A stretch of 64,000 nt of DNA from Methylococcus sp. EFPC2. GTDB taxonomy: Bacteria > Pseudomonadota > Gammaproteobacteria > Methylococcales > Methylococcaceae. Within the stretch, counting starts at the first letter, position 1. Every line of letters begins with the position of its first letter. Under the pieces are notes generated by a model. That model searched no databases and had not been told where the DNA came from. It saw nothing but the letters and a program-made list of their open reading frames with translations. Where the stretch lies: the NCBI RefSeq assembly GCF_016925495.1, contig NZ_CP070491.1, positions 2,976,001-3,040,000 on the forward strand. The letters run 5' to 3'. Position numbers and translations under genes: made by a program. Positions 33,138-43,500 of this stretch are shown one piece after another.

Positions 33138-35642
33138 TCACTTTTTCGGTATCGGTGAATATGGCCTACCCGGATGCTCCCTCACACCATTGGGCCACTC
33201 ATGTACGTGCGGGTAGTCTGCGCCTTGATGGGGATTATCATAATCTCTGATGGGCTTACCATCTGGTCCATACTCTCTTCCTCTCCGGGGACCTTCTTCA
33301 TATCCATTAGGTGGGCCATTAAAGGGCGGCTTGGATTCTTTCCCCTTCGTAGGACACTGTTCGCCACTCTGACCATCATCATTGGCATTTTCATTATTAT
33401 ACCAATTCCAGAATTCGTAAGTGCCCCAAGCACCCAAACCGAAACCGATAACACCACCAACAACTGCACCAGGTGGCCCACCAATACCTAAACCTATCAC
33501 TGCACCTTCAGCAGCAGTTGCAGGGTTTAGTCCATAAGGATCGATGTAGTTCAGTGGATTATTCCCCACATAGGCATAGCTATTAATGCCGCCCGCCAGT
33601 CCAATGGGATCGGATTCCAGGTAGCGGCCGAGGTTGGGGTCGTAGAAGCGGGCGATGTTATAGTGCAGGCCTGATTCTTCGTCGTAGTATTGGCCGGGGA
33701 AGCGCAGGTTCTGGGTGATGTAGCCGCTCGTGACCGTGGCTTTGCCGAAGGGGTCGATCTGCGCTGCCCAACTGAGGTTGCCCGTTTGGTCGGTGGTCTT
33801 CTGCGGCGTTCCCAACCGGTCGTTGTGGTAGTAATGGACCGGCCAGGGGGTTTGCGTGGGGTCGGTATCCACATCGTAGTTGATCCGCGCCAGCGGTTCG
33901 CCTTCCAGATAGGCGTAGGTATGCGCGAAGAAGCCGTAGCCGACACCCGCCCATCGGGTTTCGTTCAGCAAGGTGCCGCTCAACACGTCATGGTCGTAGG
34001 TGACATAGCCGCCGACATTGGGATACTTCATGACACGATAACCGAACCCGTCGTAGCGATTCGATAGCGTGATCACCGGGCTTCCGTTCACGGTGTCCGT
34101 AATCGCCGTCAGCAAATAGTCGGCCGTATGCGTGAAGGAGCGGTTCCCCACGTGCGCGACATCGCCGTTGGCATCGTATTGATAGCTTGCCTGCTGACTG
34201 CCTGTCAGCGTCAGTAGCTTTTGACTGCCCAGGTCATAGGTGTAGGTAGTCTGCGCGGCATTGATGCTGCTGCTCAGACGGTTGCCCACATCGTCGTAGG
34301 TGAACGCATGGGTGTTGCCAGCGCTGGCGCCAGTCAGCCGGTTCAGCGGGTCGTACGTGAACGTGCGCGGGCTGCCCGAGGGACTCAGGGGGTCGGTAAT
34401 CCCGGTCAGGTTGCCGACCGGGTCGTAACCGTAATCGGCGGTCATGACGTCCGGTACGCTGCGGCCAGTTTCCCGGTAGTTCTGGTCGTACTGGCGGGTC
34501 TGCGTCTTGCCGTTGCCGTAGGTGAACGTTTGGATGGGGCCGAACGGCAAATGGGAGATATTGCTTGCCAGCGGAGTGGTAATGTCGAAAACAAAATCCG
34601 TCGGACCGCCATCGTCCCAATCATGCAGTGACACCGAACTAACCTGCCCAGCCGCATCGTAGCCGTAGTTGATTTCGCGATATTTCGAATGGGCGATTTG
34701 GCTGATGCTGTCGTCCGCGTTATAGCGATAGCGGATGAAATTATCGTACGTATGCGGCAAACCTTTGGCGGTGACGGACGTCAGCCGGCCGGCTTGGTCG
34801 TAGGTCAAGTACCGGTAAGTGATATAACCGCCGCTGGCCGCCACATGGGTTAGCTTGCCCAGATAACCGTTTTCATCGTAGTAGGACAGCCTGCCGTCCC
34901 CCTGGGTGACCCGGTTCAGGGCATCGTAGGTATACGTCGACACCACGTTTTCCGCATCGGTTTTACTGACGCGGTTGCCGGCGCTGTCATAGGCATAGGT
35001 CGTGGTGCCGGTGTTGGGGCTGGTTTCCTGCAGCAGGTTGTCCAGGCCGTCGTAGGCGTAGGTGGTCTGGTGCTGCTGGGCATCGGTGACCGACACCAGC
35101 CGGTCGCGGGCATCGTAGGCGTAGTGGGTCGTGGCCGCATTGGCGTCGGTGGTAGCGGTGCGCCGGTTCAGCGCGTCATAGCTGTGCGTGGTGGTGTGAG
35201 TGTTGGCATCCGTGACCGTGAGGAGGTTGCCGTTGGCGTCGTAGGTATAGGACGTCACCTCGCCCGCGTGGGCGCCGATCTCCTGGGCGATGCGGGAAAG
35301 GGCATCGTAGACCCGGCTGTGGTGGTAAGTCCTTTGGTTGTTGGCATCGAAGATTTCTTCTTCGGTGCGGTGGCCGGCGGCGTCCAGGGTGTAATGGATG
35401 CGGTTGCCCAGGGCATCGGTGATGTCGGTGAGGCGGTGGGCGGCGTCGTAGGTGAAGTCGAAATACGCGCCGCTGGGCTTGGTGAGCTTGATCAGGCTGC
35501 CCGTCGCGTCATAGGTGTAGTGGGTGGTGGTCGTGGTGACCGCCCAGGCCGGTGCCATCAATCCCAATAGAGCCAGCAAGCTGGCCACCAATAGCCGCCG
35601 CAGGGCATGCGGGCGATGCATCTCGTGCGTAATTTTGCTCAT
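33138..35642 (-). CDS. Rhs/YD-repeat protein with polymorphic toxin tip
   Basis: An 834-residue protein. A signal peptide (RRLLVASLLALLGLMAPAWA, ending at about residue 34) is followed by many YD repeats (YTYDATGSLIKLT, YDANGNLLTVTD) that form the Rhs cage. The Rhs-associated core ends with RFYDPNLGRYLESDPIGLAGG and NNPLNYIDPYGL at about residue 705, the usual self-cleavage site. The tip of 129 residues has a Gly-rich hydrophobic segment and then REYGPDGKPIRDYDN and HVHEWPNGVREHPGRP; this His-rich ending recurs in other Rhs proteins but I assign no activity. An Imm50-like gene follows. A second Rhs gene lies 35 bp upstream on the same strand. Confidence 0.88.
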   Translation of the reverse strand: MSKITHEMHRPHALRRLLVASLLALLGLMAPAWAVTTTTTHYTYDATGSLIKLTKPSGAYFDFTYDAAHRLTDITDALGNRIHYTLDAAGHRTEEEIFDANNQRTYHHSRVYDALSRIAQEIGAHAGEVTSYTYDANGNLLTVTDANTHTTTHSYDALNRRTATTDANAATTHYAYDARDRLVSVTDAQQHQTTYAYDGLDNLLQETSPNTGTTTYAYDSAGNRVSKTDAENVVSTYTYDALNRVTQGDGRLSYYDENGYLGKLTHVAASGGYITYRYLTYDQAGRLTSVTAKGLPHTYDNFIRYRYNADDSISQIAHSKYREINYGYDAAGQVSSVSLHDWDDGGPTDFVFDITTPLASNISHLPFGPIQTFTYGNGKTQTRQYDQNYRETGRSVPDVMTADYGYDPVGNLTGITDPLSPSGSPRTFTYDPLNRLTGASAGNTHAFTYDDVGNRLSSSINAAQTTYTYDLGSQKLLTLTGSQQASYQYDANGDVAHVGNRSFTHTADYLLTAITDTVNGSPVITLSNRYDGFGYRVMKYPNVGGYVTYDHDVLSGTLLNETRWAGVGYGFFAHTYAYLEGEPLARINYDVDTDPTQTPWPVHYYHNDRLGTPQKTTDQTGNLSWAAQIDPFGKATVTSGYITQNLRFPGQYYDEESGLHYNIARFYDPNLGRYLESDPIGLAGGINSYAYVGNNPLNYIDPYGLNPATAAEGAVIGLGIGGPPGAVVGGVIGFGLGAWGTYEFWNWYNNENANDDGQSGEQCPTKGKESKPPFNGPPNGYEEGPRRGREYGPDGKPIRDYDNPHQGADYPHVHEWPNGVREHPGRPYSPIPKK

Positions 35643-35677
35643 GGAAAACTATCCGTTGTTTTAGAGGGGACGCGGGC

Positions 35678-37771
35678 TCAATTCGCGGTGCGCGCCTTGC
35701 TGGCCAGGCGCCCTTGGGCATCGTAGGCGTACGTGTACACCGCGCCGTTGGAGTCCTGAACGGTCAAAGGACGTCCGTTGGCGTTATAGGTCAGGAACGT
35801 AGTGACATGCCCCTTGGCGTTGGCGATCTTCCACAGATCGCCCGGTTTGTGGCCGCCGCTGCTGTCGCTGTAGTAGGCATAGGTGGTGATGTCGGCCACG
35901 TCGGTACGCGGGCCGTCCTCGGTCAATACCTGGCCCTGGGCATTGTAGGTGTAGGACCCGATGCGCGGGTTGCCGGTCACGGTGGCGGAGAAGCCCAAAG
36001 CCCCCGTGTTATCAGTGGTGGCCTGTTCGATGCGTTTGCACAGCACGGCGATGGGAGTGCCGTCGGGCAGCAGGGCGCCGCTCGGCGCGCAACTGGCCAG
36101 GGCATTGCCGTTGGTCGGGTCGGGCTGGCCGTTGTAGACCCAGGTGCTGAGCTTGCGCGGTTCGGCCCGGCGGGCTTCCAAACGCCAGTTTGGATGCCAG
36201 GCGGTGGTGATCTTGCGCTCGACCGTGTTGGCCGCCGGACTGTAGGCGGCGACATCGGCCGGGCAGCTCTTGCCCGGCGCAAGGCCTTCGACCCGCGCGG
36301 TTTCCAGGTTGCGGCTCAGGTCGTAGGCCCGGCAGTGGGTGTTGCCGTTGAAGTCGGTGCGACGGGCGATATTGCCGTTGCCGTCGTAGCTCAGAGCACT
36401 GCCGCTGGCCGGGCAACCGGCGCCGGCGGGCTGGTCGATCCCGGTGCTTTTGACCACGCCGAGCACGGTCTGGAAATGGTAAGTGCGCACGCTGCCGAGC
36501 GGGTCGGTGACGGATGTGCTGCCGTTGGCGTTGTAGGCCAACTGGTAATTCTCCACGCCGGCATGTTCGGTACCGATGCCACGGCCTTGGGCATCGTAGC
36601 GATAGGTGGCGTAGCGCTGGCCGTTTTCGTCGACGATGCCGGTCAGGGCATGGGGCAGGCTGGCGCCGGATGTCTGGGCCGGTTCGTTGTAGACATAAGT
36701 GCGGACCGGATTATTGACGGGATTGGCGTCGCCGTCCGGGTGGCTCACGGTAGCGAGATTGCCGCCGGCGTCGTAGCCGTAGGCATGCACGCCGCCGGCG
36801 GGGTCGGTCAGGCCGACGAGGCGGTTCTGCGCATCATAGGTCAATGACAACTGGCGGCCGGTCGAACGCTCGGTGACGCGGAGCAGACGTCCCTGTGCAT
36901 CGTACGCCAGGTCTTGTGCCCAGCCTTCGGCGGTGACGATGGCGGTCAGCCGGCCTGAGCCGTCATATAACTCCGATACTCCTTCGTCGCTCTCGATGAA
37001 CCGCCAACCGCCGCCGGTCTGCGGCAGCAACCGGGCGTTGACATCGCCGTCGGGCAGCCAGGCGGAGCCGGACAGCGTGAACCGGTAAGCCCGGCCGTCG
37101 GGCCGTGTGATGTAGGCATTATTGCCGCTGACCGACAGGATGTGGTCATAGCTGGACTTCCAGTTCCAGCCCAGCGTGCGGGCCGTGCCGTAAAAGCTGT
37201 TGTAGTAGCGGGTGAAGCGCAGGGGTAACCGGCCGTCGCCGAGATAATCGGTTTCCTCCTGGAACTTGTTGCCGGTCGCACCATTGATGGGATTGCTGCC
37301 GTTCGGGCAAGCGGGCGGACCGGCATTCTTTTGCGCCTGCGGCGGTGGCGGGGTGTAATAAACCACCATGCTGTCCGAGGCGCTGCAGCCGTTGACGCTG
37401 CCCGTCACGTTGAACACGTTGGTCCCCGGCTGCAGGGTCACGGAGGCACTGCCGGAGCCCAAGAAATTGATCAGCGTGGTGAAGGTGCCGGTCTGACTGA
37501 AGAACGGTACGCCATTGAGAGTGGCGGTGACCTGGCCGATGTCGCCCGGGTTGGCATTCCCCGAGCCCGTGCCGGAAACACCCACCGTGGCGCTGCTTAC
37601 GGTACTGCCCCGGGCCGGCGAGGTGAAGCTGAGCGAGCAGGCCTCGGCGGAACCGACCGCCGCCATTCCGCAGAAAACCAGCACGCCTAAGGCGGTGCGA
37701 CAACCGTGCTTGGACAGGGAAGCACCCCGCGCTTGGCTGGTCGCGCCGACCATCCGTTCTACGTTCACCAT
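35678..37771 (-). CDS. Rhs N-terminal protein (DUF6531 plus YD repeats)
   Basis: A 697-residue exported protein. A signal peptide ends near VGSAEA (about residue 43). An Ig-like region follows (LSFTSPARGSTVSSATVGVSGTGSG), then PPPPQAQKNAGPPACPNGSNPINGATGNKFQEETDY, the DUF6531 opening, then RFTRYYNSFYGTARTLGWNWKSSYD and YD repeats to the end. It has no core or toxin tip and stops in a YD repeat (YTYAYDAQGRLASKARTAN). AAGGA lies 2 bp before the ATG at 37771. The tip-bearing Rhs protein starts 35 bp downstream with its own signal peptide. Together they look like one long Rhs protein divided in two, or a carrier with a separately secreted partner. Confidence 0.85.
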   Translation of the reverse strand: MVNVERMVGATSQARGASLSKHGCRTALGVLVFCGMAAVGSAEACSLSFTSPARGSTVSSATVGVSGTGSGNANPGDIGQVTATLNGVPFFSQTGTFTTLINFLGSGSASVTLQPGTNVFNVTGSVNGCSASDSMVVYYTPPPPQAQKNAGPPACPNGSNPINGATGNKFQEETDYLGDGRLPLRFTRYYNSFYGTARTLGWNWKSSYDHILSVSGNNAYITRPDGRAYRFTLSGSAWLPDGDVNARLLPQTGGGWRFIESDEGVSELYDGSGRLTAIVTAEGWAQDLAYDAQGRLLRVTERSTGRQLSLTYDAQNRLVGLTDPAGGVHAYGYDAGGNLATVSHPDGDANPVNNPVRTYVYNEPAQTSGASLPHALTGIVDENGQRYATYRYDAQGRGIGTEHAGVENYQLAYNANGSTSVTDPLGSVRTYHFQTVLGVVKSTGIDQPAGAGCPASGSALSYDGNGNIARRTDFNGNTHCRAYDLSRNLETARVEGLAPGKSCPADVAAYSPAANTVERKITTAWHPNWRLEARRAEPRKLSTWVYNGQPDPTNGNALASCAPSGALLPDGTPIAVLCKRIEQATTDNTGALGFSATVTGNPRIGSYTYNAQGQVLTEDGPRTDVADITTYAYYSDSSGGHKPGDLWKIANAKGHVTTFLTYNANGRPLTVQDSNGAVYTYAYDAQGRLASKARTAN

Positions 37772-38001
37772 TTTCCTTGTCTCCTTAGTGAATTTTGCGA
37801 TCGCCGGCCCAGGCGGCCGAACGGCGCGGCGCGGCCCTACCTGCGCCGTCGGATGGGCAGTATCTTCCATCGAGCGGGGCGAAACAACGACGGCCAGGAT
37901 TTGTTCCGACGGAGACTATCGCGGCGGCGAAAAATGTTTCAACATGGCGAACCGCGGGTGTTCCATCGTTTTCCTCGATTCCCAAATCCTGACCGGCTGT
38001 C

Positions 38002-39021
38002 ATGCACTACGACCTTCTCCGTTCCCTGCTTTTCCGTTTCGATCCCGAAACCGCCCATCACTTGAGCCTGACGGCCTTGCGGCAACTCGCCCGGCTGGGT
38101 GCCTTGAATCCGGTGCGCCAGGCCTTGCCGCCCAAGTCCCTCAGGGTGATGGGGCTGGAGTTCCCCAATCCCGTCGGTTTGGCCGCCGGCCTGGACAAGA
38201 ACGGCGACTGCATCGACGGGATGGCCGCGTTGGGTTTCGGCTTCCTGGAGATCGGCACCGTCACGCCCAAACCGCAGCCGGGCAATCCCCGGCCGCGGCT
38301 GTTCCGTTTGGTGGAGCAGGAAGCGCTGATCAACCGCCTGGGCTTCAACAACCTGGGCGTGGAGCATCTGGTCGAGCGGGTCAAGGCGCGGCGCTCGCAG
38401 GTGGTGCTGGGCATCAACATCGGCAAGAACGTGTTCACGCCGGTGGAAAACGCGCTGGACGACTACCGCCTGTGCCTGCGGCAGGTCTATGCCCATGCCG
38501 ACTACGTGACCGTCAACATCTCCTCGCCCAACACGCCGGGCCTGCGCACGCTGCAACTGGGCGAGTCGCTGAATGGACTGCTGGCGGGGCTGGCGGAAAC
38601 GCGCGAGGAGTTGGCGGATGAGCACGGCCGGCGCGTGCCGCTGGCGGTGAAGATCGCGCCGGATCTGGCGGACGAGGATTTGCCGGAGTTGGCGGAAACC
38701 CTGCTGAAAAACGGCGTGGACGCGGTGATCGCCACCAACACCACGCTGGATCGCAGCAAGGTTCAGGGCTCGCCTTACGCGCAGGAGGCCGGTGGACTGA
38801 GTGGCCGGCCCCTGCTGGAACGGTCGACGGCGGTGGTCGCCCGCCTGGCGGAGATCCTGCGCGGCGAACTGCCCATCGTCGCCTGCGGCGGCATCTTCGG
38901 CGCCGCGGACGCGCAGGCCAAGTTCGCCGCCGGCGCCGCGCTGGTGCAGGTCTACAGCGGCTTCATCTACCGCGGCCCGGATCTGATCAGGGAAATCGTC
39001 GAGTCGCTGCCGGAGCGCTAG
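38002..39021 (+). CDS. pyrD: Dihydroorotate dehydrogenase (quinone), class 2
   Basis: A 339-residue membrane-associated flavoprotein that oxidises dihydroorotate to orotate with quinone in pyrimidine synthesis. The N-terminal amphipathic helix region ([19 protein letters not shown]) marks class 2. FMN-site motifs are present: [25 protein letters not shown] with the catalytic Ser of the class, KIAPDL, and the phosphate site [26 protein letters not shown]. The start is typical. It is divergent from the Rhs genes and convergent with the RND outer membrane factor gene, so it is an isolated housekeeping gene. Confidence 0.97.
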   Translation: MHYDLLRSLLFRFDPETAHHLSLTALRQLARLGALNPVRQALPPKSLRVMGLEFPNPVGLAAGLDKNGDCIDGMAALGFGFLEIGTVTPKPQPGNPRPRLFRLVEQEALINRLGFNNLGVEHLVERVKARRSQVVLGINIGKNVFTPVENALDDYRLCLRQVYAHADYVTVNISSPNTPGLRTLQLGESLNGLLAGLAETREELADEHGRRVPLAVKIAPDLADEDLPELAETLLKNGVDAVIATNTTLDRSKVQGSPYAQEAGGLSGRPLLERSTAVVARLAEILRGELPIVACGGIFGAADAQAKFAAGAALVQVYSGFIYRGPDLIREIVESLPER

Positions 39022-39022
39022 C

Positions 39023-39042
39023 GGCCGGCCCGCAAACCGGCC
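39023..39042. terminator. GC-rich hairpin between convergent pyrD and the outer membrane factor gene
   Basis: GGCCGG at 39023-39028 pairs with CCGGCC at 39037-39042. It lies just after the pyrD stop, in the 53-bp gap between convergent genes. No T-run is present. Confidence 0.35.
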
Positions 39043-39074
39043 GAGCCCGGCAGGGGCCCCGGCCGGCGGTATGC

Positions 39075-40556
39075 TCAGCTCTCCGGATAGGGCAGATAAT
39101 GCCGCCAACCGACCTCGTTGCGCTCCTGTTCCTGCTTGAGCGTCGCCGGATCCCAGCCGCCGCCCAAGGCCTTGACCAGCAGCACCGAGGCGGTCAGCCG
39201 CCGCCCCTGGACGCCGATGGCGGCTCGTTCATTCACCAGCGCCTGGGTCTGCGCCGTGAGCACGTTCTGGAAGCTGACGGTGCCGGCCTTGTACTGATTG
39301 GTGGTCAACTGGACGGCTTCCTGACCGGTCTTGACCGACAATTCCAGCGACTTGGCCTCGGACTCGAGCGCGTGCAGGGCGGCCAGGTTGTCCTCGACCT
39401 CCTGCAAGCCGGTCAATACCGCTTGCCGGTAGGCGGCCGTGGTCGCTTCGTGGCCGGCGATGGCCTGCTTCAACTGGGAATTCTTGGAGCCGCCTTCGAA
39501 CAAGGGTAAGGCGGCGGCGGCCGGCCCCAGGGCCCAGTACTGGCTGGCCGTGGTGAACAGGCGTTCGATCTGGGTGTTCTGGAAGCCGATGGTGGAATTG
39601 ATGGTGACGTTGGGGAAAAACGCCGCACGCGCCGCGCCGATCTGGGCATTGGCCGCGATCACCTGCTGTTCCGCTGCGGCGATGTCCGGCCGCCGTTCGA
39701 GCAGGGTGGACGGCAAGGCGGCCGGCAGGCTCGGCAAGCCGGCCAGGGACGGCGAAGCTTCGATCGTGAGTTCGGACGGGGCCTTGCCGATCAGCACGGC
39801 GATGGCGTGTTCCAGTTGGGAACGCTGCACATCGAGATCCGTGGCCTGCGCCTCCGTAAACGTGAGCTGGGTCTCCGCCTGCACCACGTCCGCCTTGCTC
39901 ACCACGCCCGCCGCATAGCGGTTGCGGGTGAGTGTCAGCGTCTTGCGGTAGGCCTCGACGCTGGTGTTCAGGACGGTCTTCTGCGCATCCAGGCTGCGCA
40001 GCTGGAAATAGTTCTGCGCCAGTTGCGACTGCAGAGACAGCCTGAGCGCCTGCATGGTCGCGGCGCTGGCGGCGGCGGTCGCCTCGCCGGCTTCGACCTG
40101 GCGGCGGATGCGTCCCCAGAGATCCAGTTCCCAGGCGGCGGCGGCGGCGGTATTGAATATCTCCCGGACGCCGGGAACGACCTGGTTTTGCCCCTGGGCC
40201 TGGATGGAGCGGTTGAAGCTGGCCGAGCCGTTGATCCGTGGAAACAGGCCCGCCCGCGTGTTCTCCACCAGCGCCGACGACTGGCGGAACTGCGCCTCGG
40301 CCTGCGCCAGCGACAGGTTGGCCGGGATCTGCCGTTCCAGCTCGTTCAGCAGCGGATCCCCGTAGATTTCCCACCAGTTGCCCGCGATGGGCTGTTCGTC
40401 GGCCCTAGCGACCTTCCAGTCCGGCGGCAACTCCCTGAACTTCTCCGGCACGTTCAAAGCGGGACGTTGATAGTCGGGCCCGACGGCGCAGGCCTGCAGC
40501 AACAGGGTGGCGGCGAACAGCGCGCCGCCCGTGAGGGTACGTTTAGATGGCCTCAT
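39075..40556 (-). CDS. RND efflux outer membrane factor, OprM/NodT family lipoprotein
   Basis: A 493-residue TolC-like outer membrane channel. A lipoprotein signal peptide ends in LLLQAC (lipobox Cys at about 22), followed by AVGPDYQRPALNVPEKF, the usual NodT/OprM opening. Two helical repeats of the outer membrane efflux family follow (QAEAQFRQSSALVENTRAGLFP; ALLERRPDIAAAEQQVIAANAQIGAARAAFFP as a split form). It is the last gene of the four-gene efflux operon; its start lies 14 bp inside the preceding pump gene, so it is translationally coupled. It should complete a tripartite pump with the MdtABC-like proteins. Confidence 0.93.
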   Translation of the reverse strand: MRPSKRTLTGGALFAATLLLQACAVGPDYQRPALNVPEKFRELPPDWKVARADEQPIAGNWWEIYGDPLLNELERQIPANLSLAQAEAQFRQSSALVENTRAGLFPRINGSASFNRSIQAQGQNQVVPGVREIFNTAAAAAWELDLWGRIRRQVEAGEATAAASAATMQALRLSLQSQLAQNYFQLRSLDAQKTVLNTSVEAYRKTLTLTRNRYAAGVVSKADVVQAETQLTFTEAQATDLDVQRSQLEHAIAVLIGKAPSELTIEASPSLAGLPSLPAALPSTLLERRPDIAAAEQQVIAANAQIGAARAAFFPNVTINSTIGFQNTQIERLFTTASQYWALGPAAAALPLFEGGSKNSQLKQAIAGHEATTAAYRQAVLTGLQEVEDNLAALHALESEAKSLELSVKTGQEAVQLTTNQYKAGTVSFQNVLTAQTQALVNERAAIGVQGRRLTASVLLVKALGGGWDPATLKQEQERNEVGWRHYLPYPES

Positions 40557-43500
40557 GCGGTTTTTCTAGATTTTCAGGAGTAGAAGGCTTGAAAGTGCGG
40601 ATGCACCACCAGCGGAAGCGGTCCAGGTAGAGATAAACGACCGGGGTCGTGTACAGGGTCAGCACTTGGCTGACCAGCAGTCCGCCGACGATGGAGATGC
40701 CCAAAGGCTGACGCATCTCCGCGCCGTCGCCGCTGCCCAGGGCGAGCGGCAGGGCGCCGACCAGGGCCGCCAGGGTGGTCATCAGGATGGGACGGAAACG
40801 CATCCGGCAGGCGGCGAAGATGGCTTCGCGCGGCGCCAGGCCTTGTTCGCGTTCGGCTTGCAAGGCGTAGTCGATCATCATGATGGCGTTCTTCTTCACG
40901 ATGCCGATGAGCATGATCACGCCGATGAAGGCGATCAGGCTGAATTCGGTCTTGCACACCAGCAGGGCCAGCAGCGCGCCAACGCCGGCCGACGGCAGCG
41001 TGGAGATGATGGTCAAGGGATGCACATAGCTTTCGTAAAGGATGCCCAGCACTACGTAGATCGCCAGCAGGGCGGTGAGGATCAGCCAGGGCTGGCTGTC
41101 CAGCGACTCCTTGAAGGCTTTGGCCGTGCCCTGGAAACCGCCGTGCAGCGAGGCGGGGGCGCCGAGCGAGGCCACCGTGTCCTCGATGATGAGCGCGGCG
41201 TCCGAGAGGGAAATGCCGGGTTTGAGGTTGAACGAAATCGTGGCGGCGGCCGCGGTCCCGTGGTGATTGATTTCCTGCGGCGCGGTGCCGCGCTCCAGGG
41301 TCACGAAGTTAGCCAGCGGAATCTGCCGGGCTTCGGGATACTGGGCGCTGGGCGGCACGCTGACGTAGAGTTGCTGCAAAGCCTCGGGGCTCTGCCAGTG
41401 GGCCGGATCCAGCTCCATGATGACGCGGTACTGGTTGAGCGCATTGTAGATCACCGAGACCGGGCGTTGGCCGAAGGCATCGTTGAGCGTCTGGTCGATC
41501 AGCTCCTGCTTCACCCCCAGGCGGTAGGCGGCGTCGCGGTTGACGACCAGCCTGAGCTCCTGGCCTTTCTCCTGCAGGTCGGAGCCGACGTCGTCCAGTT
41601 CCGGTCGTTTCGACAGCGCTTCGACGAGGCGCGGGGTCCAGTAGCGCAGTTCGGCCAGGTCGCCGGACTCCAGCGTGTACTGGAAGCTGCCCGGCGAGAA
41701 GCGTCCGCCGGTGCGCACGTCCTGGGCCTGGAACAGGAACAGCCTGACGCCCGGTATCTTGCCGAACTGAGCGCGCAGACGCGCCAGCACCTCGTTGGAA
41801 CTGCGGCTGCTGCGCTCGCCCAAGGGCTTGAGCAGGACGTTGAAGCCGGGGCCGCCGCCGCCGGTAAAGCCGGCCACCGTCTTCACGTCCGGATCGCGCG
41901 ACGCCCGTTCCAGGGCGTCGGCGAGCTTTTGCCGTATCAGCCCGAAGGCCAGGTTAGGATCGGTCTGCAGGCCGCCGATCAGCCGGCCGGTATCCTGTTC
42001 CGGAAAGAAGCCCTTGGGCACGACGGTGTAGAGATAGACGTTGAGGCCCACGGCCGATACCAGCAGGAGCAGCACCAGCCGCCCATGGGAAAGCGCCCAG
42101 CTCAGCGAGCGGCTGTAGCCGTTCAACAGGCATTGAAATCCGGCATCCAGCCCGCGGAAGAATCGCCCCTGTTCCGCCGGAGACTTTGTTTCGTGCTTCA
42201 GGAAACGGGAACACAGCATGGGCGTGAGCGTGACCGATACCACCAGGGACACGATCACGGCGGCGCCCAGGGTCACGGCGAACTCGCGGAACATGCGCCC
42301 GACGATGCCGCCCATCAGCAGTATGGGGAGGAACACGGCGAGCAGGGCCAGGCTCATGGAAATCACCGTGGGAGCCACTTCGCGGGCGCCCTCGATGGCC
42401 GCCCGCATGGGAGGGATACCCTCCTCGATCTTGCGGGAGATGTTCTCCAGCACCACGATGGCGTCGTCCACCACGAAGCCGGTGCCCACGGCCAAGGCCA
42501 TGAGGGACAGGTTGTCCAGGCTGAAGCCGCACAGATACATCACGGCGAAGCTGCCGATCAGGGAAACCGGTATGGCGACCGACGGAATCAGGGTGGAGCG
42601 CAGATTGCGCAGGAACAGGAACACCACGATCATCACCAGCCCGACGGACAGCGCCAGGCAGTGCTCCACCTCGCGCAGCGAAGCCTTGATGGTGCGGGTG
42701 CGCTCCATCAGTACCTCGATGTCGGCCGCCGCCGGCAATCCGGCCTCCAGCTCGGGCAGCAGGCCCAGCACGCGCTCCACGGTGGCCACGATGTTGGCGT
42801 CGGGCTGCTTGTAGACGCGCACCACCACGGCCGGATGGCCATTGGCATAGCCGGCGTTGCGCAGGTTCTCCACCGAATCGACGACGTTGCCGAGATCGCT
42901 CAGGCGCACCGGCGCGCCCTCGCGGTAGGCGACGATCAAGGGGAGATAGTCGGCGGCCGTTCGGGCCTGGTCGTTGACCTGGAGCTCCCAGCGCTTGTCT
43001 CCCTCTTCGATCTGGCCCTTGGGACGGTTGACGTTGGCCGCGTTGATCGCCGCCCGCACGTCCTCGAGCCCCACGCCGTATTTGGCGAGCGCGCCCGGAT
43101 TGAGTTCCACCCGCACGGCCGGCAGCGAGGAGCCGCCGACCTCGACCAGGCCCACGCCGGGGATCTGGGAGATGCGCTGGGCCAGGATGGTCGAGGCCAA
43201 ATCGTAAAGATTGCCGCGGTCCATCACGTCGGACATCACCGCCATCTCGATGACCGGCTGATCCGCCGGATTGTATTTGCGAAAGCTGGGCTGGGTCGGG
43301 AGATTGGCCGGCAACTGGGCGCGGGCCGCGTTGATCGCGGCCTGCACGTCGCGCATGGCGCCGTTGATGTCGCGCGACAGTTCGAATTGCAGGGATATGC
43401 GGGTGCCGCCCTGTCCGCTGGAGGAAGTCATTTCGCTCAGGCCGGCGATGCGCCCCAAGGTACGCTCCAGCGGCGTGGCCATGGTGGCCGCCATGGTCTC

